From the NCBI GenBank assembly GCA_965231765.1, contig OZ246887.1, positions 4,712,001 through 4,776,000 of the forward strand: 64,000 nt of DNA. Reading direction: 5' to 3'. Positions 37,206-44,274 of this stretch are shown here, piece by piece. The stretch is from JAAXHF01 sp963665955. GTDB taxonomy: Bacteria; Desulfobacterota; Binatia; Bin18. Each line of letters starts with the position of its first letter. Position 1 is the stretch's first letter. The position numbers were made by a program, and so were the translations under genes. Under the pieces are notes generated by a model, which saw only the letters and a list, made by a program, of their open reading frames with translations, was not told where the DNA came from and did not search any database.

Positions 37206-38050
37206 GGCTCAAAGCATCCCTATTCGGCCTAGTCGTGTCCGCCTTGCTGCTCAGTACCAGCGGGAACGCCTGGGCGTCTGACAGTGTCATCAACAAGATC
37301 CAGCTGCATGAGGTGATGAAAGTCGGGGTCAGTCTGTTCGAGCCCTGGACAATGTGCAACACAGACGGCGAACTGATCGGCTATGAGATCGATCTGGCCA
37401 AAAAACTCGCCGAGGACATCGGGGTCGAAGTCGAATTTGCCCGGACGGATTTTAACTATATCATCTGGGGCCTGCTGGCCTATGAATTCGACGTCATTAT
37501 CGCCGGGATGGGGATTCTGCCGGACCGGGGGCTGAAGGTCAATTTCACCCGCCCAACCGGCTCGTTCGACCACTCGATTGTGGCCAATAAGACGACAACT
37601 GAAGACTTCACAACGCTCAAGGCTTTTAACAGCTCGAGTGTCACCTTTGCGGCGCGCAGGGGGTCAACGGCGGCTTCTCTGATCGAGAACAGATTTCCCG
37701 ATGCTGTGGCCTTGCTGGTTGATACAGACGCCGAGGTGTTCCAAGCCGTTCTCAGCGGCGACGCCCAGGCCGCGGTGGTGTACGAGCCCTCTCCCGTCAG
37801 GTGGATCGAAGAAAATCCGACCGTGCTGTATCGTCCGTTTGAAGAGGAACTGGCCAAGACCCCGGGCGCGATTGCCCTCCGCAAAGGGGACCCGGACGCC
37901 GTCAACTTTTTCAATGGCTGGATTACGGCCAACTCGGAGGAAGATGGCTCGGGCTGGCTCGAAGAGCGCTGGGCGTACTGGTTCGAGACCCGCGAGTGGG
38001 CCGATCAGCTCCCGACCGATAACACTGCCTGCGCGCAGTCGTTTGAATAG
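37202..38050 (+). CDS. Family 3 extracellular solute-binding protein
   Basis: It is the periplasmic binding component of a polar amino-acid-type ABC transporter. A signal peptide (1-25, ending NAWAS) is followed by the family-3 core: EVMKVGVSLFEPWTMCNTDG, ELIGYEIDLAKKLAEDIGVE, FDVIIAGMGILPDRGLKVNF. The last residues include an odd Cys near the C-terminus. The start at 37202 is fixed by AAGGAGGT. An open frame from 37055 upstream is an artefact. No permease or ATPase gene is adjacent, so it is an orphan or works with a remote transporter. Confidence 0.9.
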   Translation: MRLKASLFGLVVSALLLSTSGNAWASDSVINKIQLHEVMKVGVSLFEPWTMCNTDGELIGYEIDLAKKLAEDIGVEVEFARTDFNYIIWGLLAYEFDVIIAGMGILPDRGLKVNFTRPTGSFDHSIVANKTTTEDFTTLKAFNSSSVTFAARRGSTAASLIENRFPDAVALLVDTDAEVFQAVLSGDAQAAVVYEPSPVRWIEENPTVLYRPFEEELAKTPGAIALRKGDPDAVNFFNGWITANSEEDGSGWLEERWAYWFETREWADQLPTDNTACAQSFE

Positions 38051-38077
38051 CAGGCCGGCCAGGCCGGCCAGGCCGGC
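38051..38077 (+). repeat. Short tandem repeat (9 bp x 3)
   Basis: CAGGCCGGC is repeated three times directly after the stop of the solute-binding gene. Each junction forms GGCCGGCC, so the run is also palindromic. Its use is not evident. Confidence 0.7.
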
Positions 38078-38134
38078 AGAGAACCTTCGAGTGTGTCCAG
38101 CTTGAGCGCGATAAGTAAGAAGCGGAAAAAACAG

Positions 38135-38992
38135 TCACTGCGCCTCAGCACTCTGCACGTCCGCACCAGTCGCCAGCTTACCATAGGTAAAACTGACGAC
38201 CAGGGAAAGGAGGCCGAAGACAAAGACAATCGTGACAGCTGAGGTGCCTGGAAAATTGGTGTTGACGATGAGTAAAGCCAGCGCCACATTACGAATCGCC
38301 GTGGAGATAGCGAGCGACCGGCGTATTGCAGCCGCCTCGCCTCTCATCATCACATTCCCGATAAGGAGACAGACGAGAATGGAGAGAAGCGCTGCCAGAT
38401 GAGCAAGGACCCCAAGGCCGACAATCTGCCGGGCTTGAGTCGCAGCGATCAGGGTCAGACTCAGCACGATACCGATCAGGGCGAACGTGGGCACGAACTG
38501 CAACAGTTTCTCTGCCCACCTCGGCCTGACATGCTGGATGGTCATACCTACACTCAGTGGGATCAGCTGGGCGGTCAGAAGGATCTGGATGATTTTCCAG
38601 GGGTCGATTTCTAAGCCGGCCTCGCTCGGGGGGAGGCAGAGAGCGAGAATGAGCGGCGTGAGCGGGACGCACAGGAAGGCGACAATGAGCATCAGCCCCA
38701 CCGCGTACGGCAGGTCGCCCTTGGCCATCCCGACAAAAGGCGGGGCCGCAGAGGCGACCGGGACGGCTGCCAGGACCGTCAGGCCGATGACGACGTCGGG
38801 GCCAACGGGCAAGCCCCGCAGCACAAGGAAGAACACAAAAGGAACGACTACGAAATTCGCTACCAGGCCACGGAGTACGAGGTGGTACTGCTGGGCGACG
38901 GCGAACATCGCTCCAAAGGCGGTGCGCAAGCCGACGCCCAGCAGGAGGCACATGAGCGAGACCAGCATCAGATAATTGACAACGTCGGCCAT
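38135..38992 (-). CDS. Bile acid:sodium symporter family (BASS) transporter
   Basis: The 285 residues form about nine or ten hydrophobic helices with the BASS layout. LRGLVANFVVVPFVFFLVLRG covers an early helix pair, and VLAAVPVASAAPPFVGMAKGDL is the crossover region that binds sodium and substrate. SLAISTAIRNVALALLIVNTNF is the second crossover. Family members import bile acids, pantoate, pyruvate and other organic anions with sodium; the substrate here cannot be read. It is convergent with the solute-binding gene. Confidence 0.85.
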   Translation of the reverse strand: MADVVNYLMLVSLMCLLLGVGLRTAFGAMFAVAQQYHLVLRGLVANFVVVPFVFFLVLRGLPVGPDVVIGLTVLAAVPVASAAPPFVGMAKGDLPYAVGLMLIVAFLCVPLTPLILALCLPPSEAGLEIDPWKIIQILLTAQLIPLSVGMTIQHVRPRWAEKLLQFVPTFALIGIVLSLTLIAATQARQIVGLGVLAHLAALLSILVCLLIGNVMMRGEAAAIRRSLAISTAIRNVALALLIVNTNFPGTSAVTIVFVFGLLSLVVSFTYGKLATGADVQSAEAQ

Positions 38993-39165
38993 CGTCGAAC
39001 CGGCCTCCTCCCCCTAGAGCCGCAGAAAGTTGACTTCTTGGTACACGGGTCTCCCGCAACAATCTTTCGCAGCCGGTCAACACTGTGTTGTGTCCCCATC
39101 CTTTACCCCACCGGTTCGGGTTCTTTGCTTCAGCCATCTTTCGATCTCCTGTGCGGCGTAGAAGC

Positions 39166-39270
39166 CGTTATCCCGGCCGGTAGGAGTCGGCCGATACATT
39201 ACCCGCCGACATTTTTGTCCGCAATACCCGTTATCCCAGCCCGTAGGGGTTGGTCGGCTTAAATACGGTC
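39166..39270. repeat. Pair of imperfect direct repeats in a 330-base intergenic gap
   Basis: CGTTATCCCGGCCGGTAGGA at 39166 and CGTTATCCCAGCCCGTAGGG at 39229 start two related units of about 38 bases, 63 bases apart. Each continues GTcGGcCG and an A/T-rich end. On the minus strand they would encode PTPTGRDNGFY and PTPTGWDNGYC, so an 80-codon frame there is made of the repeat and is not a gene. The rest of 38993-39322 holds only the promoter of the next toxin pair. Confidence 0.6.
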
Positions 39271-39293
39271 GGCGCCATCCGGTCATGCTTGAC

Positions 39294-39317
39294 AATGTAG
39301 TCATATATGACAACATT
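39294..39317 (+). promoter_or_regulatory. Operator palindrome of the HigBA pair at 39.3 kb
   Basis: The 12-base perfect palindrome GTCATATATGAC at 39300-39311 extends on both sides to AATGT / ACATT, with one mismatched pair. A TTGACA box lies just before it at 39289-39294. It ends five bases before the toxin GTG, as expected for a site bound by the antitoxin or toxin-antitoxin complex. Confidence 0.6.
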
Positions 39318-39322
39318 CTGAC

Positions 39323-39673
39323 GTGGACTACGATACACGGCCCATTGGATGGATCAAGAGCGCACGGCGAGCGTTCGAGAGATTTCCATCAGGCGTCCGC
39401 GACCGTGTGAACACTGCTTTGACCATCGCCGCCGAGGGCGGCAAGGCGGACTGCGCCAAGCCATTACAGGGGCTCGGCTCGGGCGTCCTGGAAATCGCGG
39501 TGCGCCACAGGACCGATGCCTATCGGGTGGTCTATGTCACCGAGATCGCCGGTACGTTATGGGTGCTACACGCCTTCCAGAAAAAATCCCGGGTCGGAAT
39601 CAAGACGCCGAAAGCGGAGATTGACCTGATCCGGGCGCGGCTGGGACGATTGAGAAAAGAGTTGTTGCTATGA
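39323..39673 (+). CDS. HigB-like toxin (RelE superfamily, phage Gp49 type)
   Basis: It is a predicted ribosome-dependent mRNA endonuclease. Family features over 116 residues: GWIKSARRAFERFPSGVR at the N-terminus, KPLQGLGSGVLEIAVRHRTD, AYRVVYVTEIAGTLWVLHAF and the QKKSRVGIKTPKAEIDL tail. The start is a GTG at 39323 without a Shine-Dalgarno. The downstream antitoxin overlaps by four bases (ATGA). An operator-like palindrome lies just upstream. Confidence 0.88.
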   Translation: MDYDTRPIGWIKSARRAFERFPSGVRDRVNTALTIAAEGGKADCAKPLQGLGSGVLEIAVRHRTDAYRVVYVTEIAGTLWVLHAFQKKSRVGIKTPKAEIDLIRARLGRLRKELLL

Positions 39674-40002
39674 CTGAGAATGATTTTGAGCTTGTCCGAG
39701 GAAGCGGGAATGTGTTCCGCGATTTCAATGATCCTCACGCTGATCTGAAGCAGGCCAAGGCCATCCTTGCGGCCCGGGTTATCGCCGTGCTGGATGAGCG
39801 TTCCTTGACTGTGCGCAAAGCTGCTAACCTGACCGGGTTTGCCGCAGCCGATTTCTCCAGAATCCGCAACGCGGACCTGGGCCGCTTCACCTTGGATCGG
39901 CTCATCAAGATGCTTGCCGCCTTGGACGGCAGCATACGGGTAACGGTTCATGTCGCTTCAGAATCGTCTGGCTCCGTGGGTACACCACAACGCAGCGGCT
40001 GA
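39670..40002 (+). CDS. HigA-like antitoxin (XRE family HTH)
   Basis: This 110-residue partner neutralises the preceding toxin and represses the operon. After a short N-terminal region (ENDFELVRGSGNVFRDFNDP) comes a helix-turn-helix typical of this family: TVRKAANLTGFAAADFSRIR, then RFTLDRLIKMLAALDG. The last ~15 residues (SESSGSVGTPQRSG) look unlike the family and run straight into the relic of another toxin, so the original C-terminus may have been replaced. Confidence 0.87.
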   Translation: MTENDFELVRGSGNVFRDFNDPHADLKQAKAILAARVIAVLDERSLTVRKAANLTGFAAADFSRIRNADLGRFTLDRLIKMLAALDGSIRVTVHVASESSGSVGTPQRSG

Positions 40003-40015
40003 TCGTCCTTACGGG

Positions 40016-40138
40016 TCGAGGCGCGAAAACGGTCGAACGGTGGTTCTGCTGTGGGGCGGAACGAAACGCAGCCAAACGCGAGACATTGAACGAGCGCGGA
40101 CGTTGGCCAGGCTCCTGGACAAGGAGAAGACATACTGG
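40016..40138 (+). pseudogene. C-terminal fragment of a second RelE/HigB-type toxin
   Basis: In the frame starting at 40019 the strand reads RRENGRTVVLLWGGTKRSQ then TRDIERARTLARLLDKEK. This is the distinctive end of the small RelE/HigB toxins made with prophage-type antidotes (usually VVLLLCGGDKSxQ, DIxxAxxxA). Everything before YxVYY is missing, so catalytic and fold residues are gone. It abuts the end of the HigA gene and overlaps the antitoxin frame below. Confidence 0.65.
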
Positions 40139-40434
40139 CAGGGGCAACGACCAGAGAATTTGATGTCGCCGACCACCTCAACACGTCCGAGGAGATCGCC
40201 GCGTATTTGGACGCTGTTCTGGAAGAAGGGGATGACAAACTCTTACTGGTGGCGCTGTGCACCGTTGTCAAATCGAGGGGTTTCGCCAAGGTCGCCCAAG
40301 GGGCTGGTTTACGCCGCGAGACCTTGTACCAGTCCTTCTCGGAAGACGGCAATCCTCGGCTGTCCACATGGCACAGCGTCCTCGGGCAACTGGGCCTGCG
40401 GCTCAGTGTGACACCACGGCTGAAACGCGCCTGA
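40132..40434 (+). CDS. Addiction-module antidote (HigA-like), start codon apparently damaged
   Basis: The frame encodes TTREFDVADHLNTSEEIAAY, LDAVLEEGDDKLLLVALCTV and the HTH RGFAKVAQGAGLRRETLYQS, ending SVTPRLKRA. This is the full antidote family. AAGGAGA at 40121 is followed at the right spacing not by ATG but by ATA (40132), then CTG. The next standard start is a TTG at 40207, which drops the conserved N-terminal 25 residues. So it is either weakly translated from ATA/CTG or silent. Its toxin is reduced to a fragment. The gene at 44275 is a paralogue. Confidence 0.6.
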   Translation: MLAGATTREFDVADHLNTSEEIAAYLDAVLEEGDDKLLLVALCTVVKSRGFAKVAQGAGLRRETLYQSFSEDGNPRLSTWHSVLGQLGLRLSVTPRLKRA

Positions 40435-40534
40435 GCGGCGTCATTGATGAAAGGGGAACCGATCTAGAGGTCTATGGAATGTTCGACGAGGATGGAAATT
40501 GTCGGATTACGCTATGCTAATCCGCCCTACCACT

Positions 40535-41101
40535 CTAAGCCGTTTTTGGTTCTTCTGGCGTGTGTAACGTGTGGGCCTTCAGATCGAAAAATTGCGCCCA
40601 TACACGCTGCCAGAATCTTACGGGTATATGTTGGCTCTTGGGGTATCCCATGGATCGAACCAGCTCATTTTGGCAGAGGGTGTCGAGCACCTGTAAAACG
40701 GGGGGTTCTGTCGCCTCTAGCTCTAGGAGCTTATCTCTGACACTGGCGATCACCGCATCGGTTTTTCCGTCTGGACCAACAAGACGACGCTCAAGGTCGG
40801 TGAATTGCCGCACAAAGTCAGCGTGCATCCGTGCGTTCTGGAGGTTTCCCCAAATAAGGTCCAGACCAGCAAACCCGCTGACCACAACGGACGGCAGCAG
40901 CTTGCCCCATGTGGGCAAGTACGCGCTCAGCTCTGTTGCCAACGTGACCACAGACACAGAACCGAAAAGTAGCGCCACGAAGACGACGAGCCGGTGCCAC
41001 CAGTCATAGTGTTTTTGGCGGTGGCTGTTATACCGCACAGAGCGCCGTACATGAAAAAGCAGGTCGCGGTGGGCTTTTGCGTCTGTGCTAGCGTCTGCCA
41101 T
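40535..41101 (-). CDS. SLATT-like two-TM protein, possible membrane effector
   Basis: The 188 residues have a charged N-terminal helix (AHRDLLFHVRRSVRYNSHRQ), then two adjacent membrane helices (about 38-58 and 68-86), then a soluble amphipathic region (ARMHADFVRQFTDLERRLVG). This is the layout of SLATT domains, predicted pore-forming effectors in nucleotide-signal defence systems with SMODS or SLOG proteins. The match rests on layout and on the RxxYxxxHRxxxYDxxHR pattern, so it is moderate. A proline-rich gene ends five bases upstream and a deoxyribosyltransferase-like gene lies beyond, all on the same strand behind hsdS. Confidence 0.6.
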   Translation of the reverse strand: MADASTDAKAHRDLLFHVRRSVRYNSHRQKHYDWWHRLVVFVALLFGSVSVVTLATELSAYLPTWGKLLPSVVVSGFAGLDLIWGNLQNARMHADFVRQFTDLERRLVGPDGKTDAVIASVRDKLLELEATEPPVLQVLDTLCQNELVRSMGYPKSQHIPVRFWQRVWAQFFDLKAHTLHTPEEPKTA

Positions 41102-41106
41102 GATGT

Positions 41107-41352
41107 TTAGTCCCTGCCCGGTTTCTCACTAGGTGGGGGTTCCGGTGGGGGTGCGTGGGTCGGTCGCGTCTTTTCAATCCTCGGGTCAGGAGAACCAGGG
41201 GGCATATCATGGCGCTCATTACGCCGATCTCGTTGCGGTGGTGGGGAAGCGGGACGGGGTGGGGGCGTTGGTCGTGGGGGATCGTTCTCTTGTGCATACA
41301 CCGCTTGTCTTTCTCGTACCACTGCGGTAGGACTCAGAGCGGTTCTGTTCAT
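41107..41352 (-). CDS. Small proline-rich protein (81 aa)
   Basis: I do not recognise the family. The C-terminal two thirds are disordered and proline-rich (DPPRPTPPPRPASPPPQRD; PTHAPPPEPPPSEKPGRD). The first ~20 residues (ALSPTAVVRERQAVYAQEN) may form a helix. AAGGGAG lies about ten bases before the ATG. It ends five bases before the SLATT-like gene, which suggests one transcript. A polyproline tail could bind a partner or span a channel mouth. Composition bias makes the call uncertain. Confidence 0.45.
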   Translation of the reverse strand: MNRTALSPTAVVRERQAVYAQENDPPRPTPPPRPASPPPQRDRRNERHDMPPGSPDPRIEKTRPTHAPPPEPPPSEKPGRD

Positions 41353-41471
41353 TAAAAATTATCTCCCTTCTTCCTTTTGTCAGGCTGGTAGCGCCTAGTA
41401 CTAGCTTGATTCGTCTCGGTCTTCCCTACCATACCCCGACGAACACGGTCAATCGTGCCCATCTCTCGGTG

Positions 41472-41567
41472 CTGGTACATTTTGAGCTGCGAGCCATTGT
41501 TTCTGTTGGGATAAAAATCCCAAAATGTACCAGTCCTGTAGGTCAGGTTAGCGAAGCGTAACCTGAC
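41472..41567. repeat. Palindromic repeats between the deoxyribosyltransferase-like and proline-rich genes
   Basis: Three structures lie in 240 non-coding bases. A perfect 13-base inverted repeat CTGGTACATTTTG / CAAAATGTACCAG (41472-41484, 41521-41533) encloses the hairpin TTGGGAT / ATCCCAA (41506-41523 region). Then GTCAGGTTA / TAACCTGAC (41542-41550, 41559-41567) encloses GCGAAGCG. The last resembles the common REP-like palindrome found between genes of many bacteria. An open frame at 41352-41582 is built from these repeats and I do not call it. Confidence 0.65.
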
Positions 41568-41592
41568 ATCCTCGCTGGTCACACAGCTCTTA

Positions 41593-42471
41593 TCAGCCCA
41601 GAGTCGTTGAGATCATCCTCTTGAGGTCCTCCGCTAATTGCAATAAGCCTTCCTTATCTGGCAGGTATTTAATGACGCGGAATTGACGCAAGTCGAAAGG
41701 GATATCGTCCATATTCTGAGTTATCATGATTACGTCGTTGTTGCGGGCATGTGCAAGACCGGTCTCGTACAGCACGTTGGCGTTGCGAGCGGTGAGGTCA
41801 CAGATCACGAGTCGGCTTTGTACGATGGTCGAGAACACGTCGTCTATGATTTTTGTGGGCTTGTATATTTCGTCAACCCGACGCGTTTCAATTTGCAGGG
41901 CATTGCAAGCCTCTTTGATCGACTCGTAAACCGGATTAAATTCGCTGTTGAAGGGCATCATTACCGCAATGTGCCCGAGGGCTGGTAGAGGCCACTGTTC
42001 GACGCCGAAGAATTTTGGGCGGTCATTTTTCTGGCTGTCATCTTTCTGAGAGTTTTGAAGGAGCTTGAAGAACCCTTCGATGAGATTTCCTTCCTTTATC
42101 GCCCAATGGGTGCGGTGGGATTCAAAGTCTTCGATATCAAAGTACCCACATTCGAAGATCTCCTCAGAACTGATCTTGTGGAGGTGATTGAACCGGAAGC
42201 TGACATTGCTGCCAGATTTACGAACGCGCTCAATTGAGGAAAGAAAAGCTGGTGTCAAGGGCTCGTTTCCAGGGAGAGTCTCAGCCACAACCAACGTCGG
42301 TAATTTAGCGAGCCCTGACAAATTATTTTGATAGCGGGTTTGGAGATCGTCGTTTGTGTATTCGAATAATCGGCTGCTGTCGAAGCGGGCTTCACCTGCC
42401 CAATGACGAAAAATGTCAAGATCGGTTATTCCGTAGCAAATCAGGTTGTATTCGGATAATGACCAGTTCAT
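41593..42471 (-). CDS. Nucleoside 2-deoxyribosyltransferase-like protein with a novel N-terminal region
   Basis: The C-terminal ~130 of 292 residues have the deoxyribosyltransferase/TIR-like fold: GHIAVMMPFNSEFNPVYESI, DEIYKPTKIIDDVFSTIVQS and CDLTARNANVLYETGLAHAR. The Asp of CDLT and the Glu of LYETG match the catalytic pair of deoxyribosyltransferases, so N-glycosidic cleavage (of nucleosides or NAD) is plausible. The first ~150 residues match nothing I know and could be a sensor. It begins 14 bases after hsdS on the same strand, so it probably shares its transcript. The SLATT-like gene follows. Function is inferred, not known. Confidence 0.65.
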   Translation of the reverse strand: MNWSLSEYNLICYGITDLDIFRHWAGEARFDSSRLFEYTNDDLQTRYQNNLSGLAKLPTLVVAETLPGNEPLTPAFLSSIERVRKSGSNVSFRFNHLHKISSEEIFECGYFDIEDFESHRTHWAIKEGNLIEGFFKLLQNSQKDDSQKNDRPKFFGVEQWPLPALGHIAVMMPFNSEFNPVYESIKEACNALQIETRRVDEIYKPTKIIDDVFSTIVQSRLVICDLTARNANVLYETGLAHARNNDVIMITQNMDDIPFDLRQFRVIKYLPDKEGLLQLAEDLKRMISTTLG

Positions 42472-42485
42472 TTGCGGTGAGCCTC

Positions 42486-44255
42486 CTAAAGTCTTGGATT
42501 TGGCCGTGCCGTTACCTCCCCACCTGTGGCAGGTTCCAGCGCCTCGTGCAGCAAGGTGTCAACCAACCGCCCCCGCGTTTCATCCCCCCTAGCAAGGTTC
42601 GCCTCCAACCGGTCACACAGGGCCATCAGTTCATCGACTTTGGCGACGATGCGGTGCTGTTCGGCGAGGGGCGGGAGGGGAACAGGGGCGTTAAGCAGCG
42701 TCTGCTGATTGATCTTGGGCATAGTCTCTTGAGTGCCAGTTGCTTTGGTCGAGAAGTACGTTCGTGCGCCTGGAGAAACCAGAGCCAAGTGAACATACGG
42801 CAGAGAGAGCCCATCAAGCAGACGGACCTTCATAATTAAGTCTGGATACAGGAAGACTCCACTTGCACCGGAAAAATAGGCCGCAATCCCGACATACTCT
42901 CTCGTGTTACCTCTCTGAAAAAGTAGATCACCGTCGCGTAGCCAGTATTCTGAATCCGTTGGCACGTCGGCTTCGACATGCTTGAAATGTGAAGCGTCAA
43001 AAGCACCGCTTGTGGTTGCTGTAAGCGTGATGGCTTTTGGAGCATCGGTTGAGTTTGTAGCCCTTGGCGAAACTCCGTTCTGTGGTCCAAACGAAATGAG
43101 CTTTCCGAGGGGAACCCAGCACCACGAATTTGGAATCGAGGCTAAGTTGTCTTGAATCTCCAAGTTGCAGGTGCTGACGGAATGTTTGAGTTTCTTTTCG
43201 GCGATTAAGCGCTTTTGCTGGATACCGAACTCTTCTAGCAGGTCATCGACACCGCCTTCACTTGATTCTTGATCGACCAACTTCCCGCGCACTGCCAAGT
43301 TGAGGATGGTCTGGCGTAGCGCCTTAATCTGGTCGGGGCGGGTAGTGAGTGAGGTGAGGTTGTCGAGGGCAAAAGCCGCGTGGTTCTGAAATACCGCCGG
43401 GTCAGGATCGGGCGTGTTGAGGCGGGCGAGACTTGCTGCCGTCACTCGGTTGCGCGTGTTTTCCCGCTCCTTCCGCGCCGTTTCCAGCCGGTCACACAGG
43501 GCCATCAGTTCATCGACCTTGGCGACGATGCGGTGTTGTTCGGCGAGGGGCGGGAGGGGAAATGGCACGCTCGCAACAATTTTACCCGAGACTTCCTTAA
43601 ATGTTGTTCCGGGTGCCTTCGCGTTAATTTCGGAAGCGAAAGCCTTCATAGAAAGAGCAACGAAGCGTGAGCAGTCGGAAACGTAAGGGACGATAGATTT
43701 GAATCCTTGGTTGGTAGAAATAGGATTCGCTGCGATTGCAACGTAACCAATTGGAGCCCGGCTTGTGAAAAGTACAGTTCCTTTGGGCATCAGGGTTGCC
43801 GAAGAACTTTGCAAGCCCGTCTCAGATAAGTCACGAGAGCCTCTGGAAATGAATAGCCTCGAATAGCCTCCTAAATCCGCTGGAGTTAGCCACGGGATAC
43901 CCTGACCAGGCGCGGCAAAGTTCGCTGTCTCATTGGCCGAAGGGGTGCCTCCCCCAATAATCGCGCCTACAGAATCTAACCTGGCCCACTTCCAGGACTG
44001 CGGAACTTCAAAAGGAACAGCAACAGCCTCAGCGTCGTCCAGATGGCGTGGCTTCCGAATCTCCCCCGCCTTCACCAACCGCTTCTTCTCCGCCACGATC
44101 CGCTTCAGCAACTCCGACGCCGGCTCGTCGTTCGGGTCCTGCTCGACCAACTTCCCGCGTACCGCCAAGTCAAGAATAAACCGCCGCAGGCGTGGGACGG
44201 CGTCCGGCGCGTCGGCAATGCGGTCAAAGTGCGTGAGCAGGTGTTCGGCGTTCAT
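42486..44255 (-). CDS. hsdS: Type I restriction-modification specificity subunit
   Basis: It chooses the DNA target for the HsdR/HsdM complex by two target-recognition domains. TRD1 lies at about residues 85-235 and TRD2 at about 385-535. After each comes the conserved helix PLPPLAEQHRIVAKVDELMA, then CDRLE; before each lies a helix with LAVRGKLV-(E/D)-Q. The 589 residues are longer than the common ~400-450 because each half carries an extra N-terminal helical segment. The gene is intact. It is separated from hsdM by an antitoxin-like gene on the same strand and a HigBA pair on the other. Confidence 0.92.
   Translation of the reverse strand: MNAEHLLTHFDRIADAPDAVPRLRRFILDLAVRGKLVEQDPNDEPASELLKRIVAEKKRLVKAGEIRKPRHLDDAEAVAVPFEVPQSWKWARLDSVGAIIGGGTPSANETANFAAPGQGIPWLTPADLGGYSRLFISRGSRDLSETGLQSSSATLMPKGTVLFTSRAPIGYVAIAANPISTNQGFKSIVPYVSDCSRFVALSMKAFASEINAKAPGTTFKEVSGKIVASVPFPLPPLAEQHRIVAKVDELMALCDRLETARKERENTRNRVTAASLARLNTPDPDPAVFQNHAAFALDNLTSLTTRPDQIKALRQTILNLAVRGKLVDQESSEGGVDDLLEEFGIQQKRLIAEKKLKHSVSTCNLEIQDNLASIPNSWCWVPLGKLISFGPQNGVSPRATNSTDAPKAITLTATTSGAFDASHFKHVEADVPTDSEYWLRDGDLLFQRGNTREYVGIAAYFSGASGVFLYPDLIMKVRLLDGLSLPYVHLALVSPGARTYFSTKATGTQETMPKINQQTLLNAPVPLPPLAEQHRIVAKVDELMALCDRLEANLARGDETRGRLVDTLLHEALEPATGGEVTARPNPRL
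42609..43561 (-). repeat. Direct repeat pair flanking TRD2 of hsdS
   Basis: A 74-base sequence at 42609-42682 is repeated at 43488-43561 with about two differences. Both encode the conserved helix after each TRD. A second, shorter similarity (LAVRGKLV-coding, near 43278 and 44145) flanks the other side. Such repeats allow recombination that exchanges or deletes a TRD. Confidence 0.8.
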
Positions 44256-44274
44256 GGGAGAGGCGACGCGGAGG

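Noticed and set aside
38289..39137. 282-codon minus-strand frame overlapping the BASS transporter
   Set aside because: It is in another frame of the same strand, rich in Arg and Pro, with no hydrophobic pattern; the BASS frame is clearly the real one.
39077..39316. 79-codon minus-strand frame with repeated PTPTG segments
   Set aside because: The repeated peptide is only the translation of the two direct DNA repeats; there is no start signal and it overlaps the HigBA operator.
40435..40520. Short frame after the damaged antidote reading GVIDERGTDLEVYGMFDEDG
   Set aside because: It looks protein-like, but has no start, no ribosome site and no family that I can name; too short to call.
41352..41582. 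76-codon frame (GTG start) between the deoxyribosyltransferase-like and proline-rich genes
   Set aside because: Most of it is made of inverted repeats, including a REP-like palindrome, so the open frame is incidental even though its stop overlaps the next ATG.
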